Below are positions 4,570 to 7,519 of a DNA stretch of 7,519 bases, one piece after another. Position 1 is the stretch's first letter. The number at the start of each line of letters is the position of its first letter. The notes beneath the pieces were generated by a model, which saw nothing but the letters and a program-made list of their open reading frames with translations, did no database searches and was not told where the DNA came from. The position numbers were made by a program, and so were the translations under genes. The DNA is taken from contig JAISWY010000373.1 of the NCBI GenBank assembly GCA_031270925.1, forward strand, positions 1 through 7,519. Direction: 5' to 3'. Source of the stretch: Candidatus Symbiothrix sp. GTDB taxonomy: Bacteria > Bacteroidota > Bacteroidia > Bacteroidales > Azobacteroidaceae.

Positions 4570-5694
4570 ATGAAATTTGTTGTATCCAGTAATTTATTAT
4601 TGAGCCACTTACAAACAGTTGGCCGGGTTATCGCATCCAAAAACGCCATTCCCATTTTGGATTGTTTCTTGTTCGATTTGGAAGGCAATCGATTAACCAT
4701 CACGGCGGCCGACAGCGAAACGCGCATGAGTACGTCCATCGAAGTGAATGACGTGGAAGGCGCCGGAAAATTCGCTGTTCCCTCCAAAAACCTCCTGGAA
4801 GCTTTGAAAGAACTTCCCGAACAACCCGTTGTGTTTGAAATCAATGACAACACGCTGGCCATGTTCATCTTCTATAAAAACGGTAAATACAATTTCGTAG
4901 CGCAAAACGGCGAAGAATATCCGCAATCGAAACCGCTGAACGACGATGCGGTTAAATTGAGCCTCAGCGCAAGCGATTTGCTCGCCGGAATTTCCCACAC
5001 CATTTTTGCGACCGGCGACGACGAACTGCGTCCCGTCATGAATGGAGTTTATTTCGACATTAGCGCCGAAAACATCACATTTGTAGCTTCCGACGGTCAT
5101 AAATTAGTGCGTTTCAAGAATTTAAAAGTTACCGACAACAATGTTTCCAATTTTATTTTGCCGAAAAAACCCGCCAATCTGTTGCGTGCCATTTTACCGC
5201 GCGAAGAAGGAGAAGTTGCTATCGGATTCGACACCAACAACGCCTATATCACGATGAAACATTTTACGGTGGTTTGCCGCTTGATTGAAGGCCGCTATCC
5301 GAACTACAACGGCGTGATTCCGACCAACAATCCCTACAAAGTTACGGTCGATCGCGTTAGTTTGGTCAATGCCCTGAAACGTGTAACCGTATTTTCCGAT
5401 GCGGGAACCAATCTGATTAAAATGCATTATTCGGCAAACAGCATCTTTATTTCGGCGCAAGACATCGATTTCGCTACTTCGGCCGAAGAAACATTGGCTT
5501 GTCTTTACGACGGTGTCGATATGAGTATCGGTTTCAAAGGAACACTTTTGATTGAAATCCTGAACAATTTGATTTCGGAAGAAGTAGTCATCGAATTGGC
5601 CGATCCTTCTCGCGCCGGTCTGGTGCTTCCTTCGGAAAACGAAGAAGGCGAAGAATTGTTGATGCTCCTAATGCCGATGATGCTGAACGAATGA
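4570..5694 (+). CDS. dnaN: DNA polymerase III subunit beta (sliding clamp)
   Basis: A 374-residue clamp that dimerises into a ring around DNA and tethers the replicative polymerase and other partners. The sequence starts MKFVVSSNLLLSHLQTVGRV and continues with SKNAIPILDCFLFDLEGNRL, the conserved opening of Bacteroidetes clamps. Three similar clamp domains are implied by length (about 1-120, 121-245, 246-374). Domain 2 carries RPVMNGVYFDI and ASDGHKLVRF; domain 3 begins near the RYPNYNGVIP segment. The C-terminus LLMLLMPMMLNE is the usual hydrophobic end near the partner-binding pocket. Start choice: the frame extends to an ATG at 4519, but that codon lies within the promoter, and 4570 gives the family's normal N-terminus. 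The stop overlaps the next start in ATGA, indicating translational coupling. Confidence 0.97.
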   Translation: MKFVVSSNLLLSHLQTVGRVIASKNAIPILDCFLFDLEGNRLTITAADSETRMSTSIEVNDVEGAGKFAVPSKNLLEALKELPEQPVVFEINDNTLAMFIFYKNGKYNFVAQNGEEYPQSKPLNDDAVKLSLSASDLLAGISHTIFATGDDELRPVMNGVYFDISAENITFVASDGHKLVRFKNLKVTDNNVSNFILPKKPANLLRAILPREEGEVAIGFDTNNAYITMKHFTVVCRLIEGRYPNYNGVIPTNNPYKVTVDRVSLVNALKRVTVFSDAGTNLIKMHYSANSIFISAQDIDFATSAEETLACLYDGVDMSIGFKGTLLIEILNNLISEEVVIELADPSRAGLVLPSENEEGEELLMLLMPMMLNE

Positions 5695-6461
5695 AATTGA
5701 ATCTAAAAAATCCGATCGTCTTTTTCGATCTCGAAACCACCGGAATCAACATCGTTTCCGACCGAATTGTAGAGATTTCGTATTTAAAGGTATCTCCCAA
5801 CGGCGATGAGGAATCAAGAACACGGCGTATTAATCCCGAAATGCCGATTCCGGCCGAAGCTAGCGCCATACACGGTATTTCCGACGAAGACGTGAAAGAT
5901 TGCCCTACATTTAAATCCATCGCCAAATCGCTCGCCGCTCAAATCGAGGGTTGCGATTTAGCCGGATATAACTCCAACCGTTTCGATATTCCGCTTTTGG
6001 CCGAAGAATTTATCCGCGCCGAAGTGGACATTGATTTGATGAAACGCAAATTTGTGGACGTACAAACCATTTTCCACAAAAAGGAACAGCGTACCTTGTC
6101 GGCCGCTTATAAATTCTACTGCGATTTGGATTTGGAAAACGCGCATACCGCCGAAGCCGACACCCACGCCACCTACGAAATCTTGAAAGCACAATTAGAC
6201 CGGTATCCCGATTTGCAAAACGACATCCAATTTCTCTCGGAATATTCCGCCTTTACCAACAATGTCGATTTCGCCGGACGGATAGTTTATAATGACAAAA
6301 AACAGGAAATTATCAATTTCGGTAAATACAAAGGCTCTTTGGTCGAGAAAGTATTGCGCGAAGACCCCGGCTATTACAGTTGGATTATGCAAGGCGATTT
6401 CCCGCTACACACCAAAAAAATTTTTACGACGATTAAGTTGCGGTCGGCATTTCAGAAATAA
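5691..6461 (+). CDS. DnaQ-like DEDDh 3'-5' exonuclease
   Basis: A 256-residue exonuclease of the DnaQ superfamily. Exo I is FFDLETTG (Asp13, Glu15); the AIHGISDEDV stretch (59-68) is typical; Exo II is YNSNRFDIPLL (Asp99); Exo III is HTAEADTHAT (His152, Asp157), spaced as in DEDDh enzymes. All four metal-binding acids and the catalytic histidine are present, so it should be active. A C-terminal segment, IINFGKYKGSLVEKVLREDP followed by YYSWI (about 207-231), matches the small FGKYKG domain often fused to such exonucleases. The gene overlaps dnaN by 4 bp (ATGA), and in Bacteroidetes the pair is commonly adjacent. It may act as a proofreading or repair exonuclease; whether it is the replicative epsilon subunit cannot be decided here because PolC-type polymerases may carry their own proofreading domain. 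Confidence 0.9.
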   Translation: MKLNLKNPIVFFDLETTGINIVSDRIVEISYLKVSPNGDEESRTRRINPEMPIPAEASAIHGISDEDVKDCPTFKSIAKSLAAQIEGCDLAGYNSNRFDIPLLAEEFIRAEVDIDLMKRKFVDVQTIFHKKEQRTLSAAYKFYCDLDLENAHTAEADTHATYEILKAQLDRYPDLQNDIQFLSEYSAFTNNVDFAGRIVYNDKKQEIINFGKYKGSLVEKVLREDPGYYSWIMQGDFPLHTKKIFTTIKLRSAFQK

Positions 6462-6493
6462 AAGAAGAGGTTGTTTCTGTTTTGAAAACATTT

Positions 6494-6524
6494 AAGACGA
6501 GCTTTGCAGCTCGTCTTTTTCTTT
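6494..6524 (+). terminator. Rho-independent terminator of the dnaN-exonuclease operon
   Basis: A perfect 10-bp stem, AAGACGAGCT (6494-6503) and AGCTCGTCTT (6508-6517), with a 4-base TTGC loop, runs into a T-rich tail (TTTTTCTTT). It begins 32 bases after the exonuclease stop. This is a textbook intrinsic terminator. Confidence 0.92.
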
Positions 6525-6544
6525 ATGTATCAGCAAATTAGATA

Positions 6545-6579
6545 ATAAAATAACCCGCCTGTTTTCCTTCGTGGGTAAC
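6545..6579 (-). terminator. possible weak terminator of higBA
   Basis: On the minus strand, downstream of the higA stop, GTTACCCAC and GCGGGTTA form an imperfect hairpin (plus-strand arms 6551-6558 and 6571-6578, with mismatches) followed by TTATTTTATT. The stem is short and interrupted, so the call is tentative. Transcripts that pass it would meet the dnaN operon terminator from the other side. Confidence 0.3.
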
Positions 6580-6619
6580 AAACGGATAACAAAAAGGCAT
6601 AATGAAATTAAAATTGTTA

Positions 6620-6931
6620 TCAAAACATTGCAGCATGCTTGCGGATATTTGCAAGGCGTTGATTGAGTTTGCTGTCTCTTTGTGCCACTTGCATATTGTA
6701 TTTCAACTGCAAACGCATTAAAGAATCGGCGGGAACGTTCAAAGCGGCTTCAAACATCATTGCTGTTGAAGTAGTGAGCGGTCGCCGCTCGTTCAGTATG
6801 TCGTTTAAAACCTTATACGACATTCCCATTTGTTTTGCCAAATGGGTTTGGGAAATACCGCGATATTCTATTTCGTCTTTTAGTACTTCGCCGGGATGCG
6901 TTGGAGTAAATCCATATCCTAAATTACTCAT
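6620..6931 (-). CDS. higA: HigA-family antitoxin (XRE helix-turn-helix)
   Basis: A 103-residue helix-turn-helix protein. The HPGEVLKDEIEYRG opening (12-25) and the helix-turn-helix SQTHLAKQMGMSYKVLNDIL (27-46), followed by NERRPLTTSTAMMFEAALNV (47-66) and LMRLQLKYNMQVAQ (71-84), are the signature of the HigA antitoxin family, which has the layout HPGE-L, HTH, 'G.r..it..ta..la.al', 'W..lQ..y'. It would neutralise the toxin encoded just upstream and, with it, repress their shared promoter. It begins 7 bases after the toxin stop, giving the toxin-first order typical of higBA. The C-terminal tail (RDSKLNQRLANIRKHAAMF) is basic. The gene appears complete. Confidence 0.9.
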   Translation of the reverse strand: MSNLGYGFTPTHPGEVLKDEIEYRGISQTHLAKQMGMSYKVLNDILNERRPLTTSTAMMFEAALNVPADSLMRLQLKYNMQVAQRDSKLNQRLANIRKHAAMF

Positions 6932-6938
6932 AATTGCT

Positions 6939-7256
6939 TTATTTATAATGGTTTGACAATTCTATGATATTACATATTGTTACAACTGTTTCGGAAACTA
7001 CTTTGTTTGTTTTGAACTCGATACGGTATTGTTCGTTTATGCGGACGGATTCCAAGCCCTCTTTGTCGCCGTGCAAGACTTCATAACGCAATCCGTTGTA
7101 ACGGAAAAGGTCTTCTACAACTGCAACAGATTCTAAAACATCCAAGGTTTTACGGTACTTTTGGACAATCTGCGGTTGAAAACGGTATTTTTTATCCGTT
7201 GTTTTACCTGTATCGTACAATTCTTTTAAATACTCTTTATCAAACTTTATTTCCAT
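6939..7256 (-). CDS. higB: HigB-family toxin (RelE/ParE superfamily)
   Basis: A 105-residue protein of the HigB (plasmid-maintenance killer) type; family members are ribosome-dependent mRNA interferases. Evidence: LDVLESVAVVEDL (38-50), then LRYEVLHGDKEGLESVRINEQYRIEF (56-81), the hallmark 'L.GdrkG.ySiRIn.q.RI.F' core with the arginines used in RNA cleavage, and a closing VVTICNIIELSNHY strand (91-104) corresponding to '.V.i.dyH'. Start choice: the frame also offers an ATG at 7280 (MSRFRELI), but that codon overlaps the -7 box at 7285-7278. ATG at 7256 (MEIKFDKEYL) follows the predicted transcript start by about 15 bases and gives the normal family length. It is co-transcribed with higA. Confidence 0.87.
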   Translation of the reverse strand: MEIKFDKEYLKELYDTGKTTDKKYRFQPQIVQKYRKTLDVLESVAVVEDLFRYNGLRYEVLHGDKEGLESVRINEQYRIEFKTNKVVSETVVTICNIIELSNHYK

Positions 7257-7277
7257 TATTAGTTCCCTAAACCGTGA

Positions 7278-7307
7278 CAAAGGTAATACTTTTTCTTATT
7301 CCACAAA
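7278..7307 (-). promoter_or_regulatory. higBA promoter
   Basis: On the minus strand TTTG (7307-7304), an 18-base spacer and TACCTTTG (7285-7278) match both elements of the Bacteroidetes promoter. Transcription should start near 7271, giving a leader of about 15 bases before the toxin ATG at 7256. A further -7-like TATATTTG lies upstream at 7333-7326 without a clear partner. Confidence 0.7.
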
Positions 7308-7316
7308 AAAAGTGGA
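7300..7316. promoter_or_regulatory. possible HigA operator: inverted repeat over the -33 box
   Basis: TCCAC (7300-7304) and GTGGA (7312-7316) form an inverted repeat separated by seven A residues, overlapping the -33 element of the higBA promoter. That is where an autorepressing antitoxin would be expected to bind. The arms are only 5 bp, so the assignment is inference. Confidence 0.35.
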
Positions 7317-7332
7317 TAAAAATCACAAATAT

Positions 7333-7407
7333 ATGATACTTTTTGCCATCGCTAATTGCTTAAACGAAGATGATTATTCAACCGGTGAATACCTGTTTTT
7401 AGGTTAA
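7333..7407 (+). other. 24-codon open reading frame of unclear status
   Basis: ATG at 7333 begins MILFAIANCLNEDDYST and continues GEYLFLG to a TAA at 7405-7407. Codon choice looks coding-like, but the frame is very short, no promoter is evident on this strand, and a possible terminator overlaps its end. It may be a remnant of a longer gene or chance. Confidence 0.15.
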
Positions 7408-7417
7408 TTCTTTTTTT
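7387..7417 (+). terminator. possible terminator hairpin with T7 tail
   Basis: GAATACCT (7387-7394) pairs with AGGT plus ATTC (7401-7404 and 7407-7410, two-base bulge) around a T-rich loop, followed by seven T residues at 7411-7417. No convincing plus-strand gene precedes it, so its function is unclear. Confidence 0.3.
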
Positions 7418-7449
7418 GAGGTGCTATTAACGAGAGCGAAAGACGTGCG

Positions 7450-7519
7450 AGTGGAAACACCGGAGGTGTTTCCTGTGAATAACCCCCAGATTTATCTGGG
7501 GGTAGTGGAAGCGCTCACC
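7450..7519. repeat. palindromic hairpin array, continuing past the window edge
   Basis: Two perfect hairpins lie close together: GGAAACACC / GGTGTTTCC (7453-7461 and 7465-7473, 3-base loop) and ACCCCCAGA / TCTGGGGGT (7482-7490 and 7495-7503, 4-base loop). The sequence agtggaa then recurs (7450-7456 and 7504-7510, 54 bases apart) and is followed by gcgctcacc. The second unit therefore appears to start a new version of the first hairpin with a changed stem. The arrangement resembles a REP-like repetitive intergenic element. No T-run follows either stem, so a simple terminator is less likely. Confidence 0.65.

Noticed and set aside
4693..5100. Minus-strand frame within dnaN
   Set aside because: It is an antisense shadow of a clearly identified sliding clamp gene.
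7257..7280. Longer higB start at 7280 (MSRFRELI)
   Set aside because: The codon overlaps the -7 box at 7285-7278, so it would not be in the transcript; ATG at 7256 fits the family length.
7450..7519. CRISPR array at the right edge
   Set aside because: The repeated elements are perfect short hairpins with different stems, not identical direct repeats with unique spacers of uniform length, and no cas gene is present.

Overview
The window reads as chromosome of a Bacteroidetes bacterium, probably order Bacteroidales. Several upstream regions carry the phylum-specific promoter pattern (TTTG, 18-20 bases, TAnnTTTG), Shine-Dalgarno sequences are weak or absent, and the sliding clamp, RlmH and ATPase proteins have a Bacteroidetes flavour. 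The organism call is inferred from these features, not from a database match.

Layout, left to right. (1) The tail of a probable ADP-ribosylglycohydrolase runs off the left edge. (2) A 377-residue AAA/STAND-type ATPase with a C-terminal winged helix follows, behind its own promoter and a 14-bp tandem repeat. (3) From about 1323 to 3960 lies an accessory stretch of small, same-strand genes. It starts with a strong promoter at 1341-1371 and holds a zinc-ribbon protein, an uncharacterised protein with YLPDG / GDIVEVL / LFPPRFPIPDE motifs, two hypothetical proteins, a minimal HAD phosphatase and a sigma-70 relative reduced to region 2. Several reading frames here look broken by single-base indels, so the stretch is either decaying or contains local sequence errors. 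It ends at a possible insertion-sequence end and a terminator hairpin. (4) The housekeeping block follows: rlmH on the minus strand, diverging from dnaN, which overlaps a DnaQ-like exonuclease gene by 4 bp; a textbook intrinsic terminator closes this operon. (5) A toxin-first higBA module lies on the minus strand with its own promoter and a possible operator. (6) The right edge enters an array of perfect short hairpins that looks like the start of a repetitive palindromic element.

Functionally, dnaN and the exonuclease gene are co-transcribed replication/repair genes, and rlmH modifies 23S rRNA. The ATPase, the small-gene stretch and higBA are accessory genes placed around them. I see no CRISPR array, tRNA, rRNA or complete transposase, and no convincing new multi-gene system. 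The most unusual items are the region-2-only sigma relative, the cluster of indels in neighbouring accessory genes and the hairpin array at the right edge.
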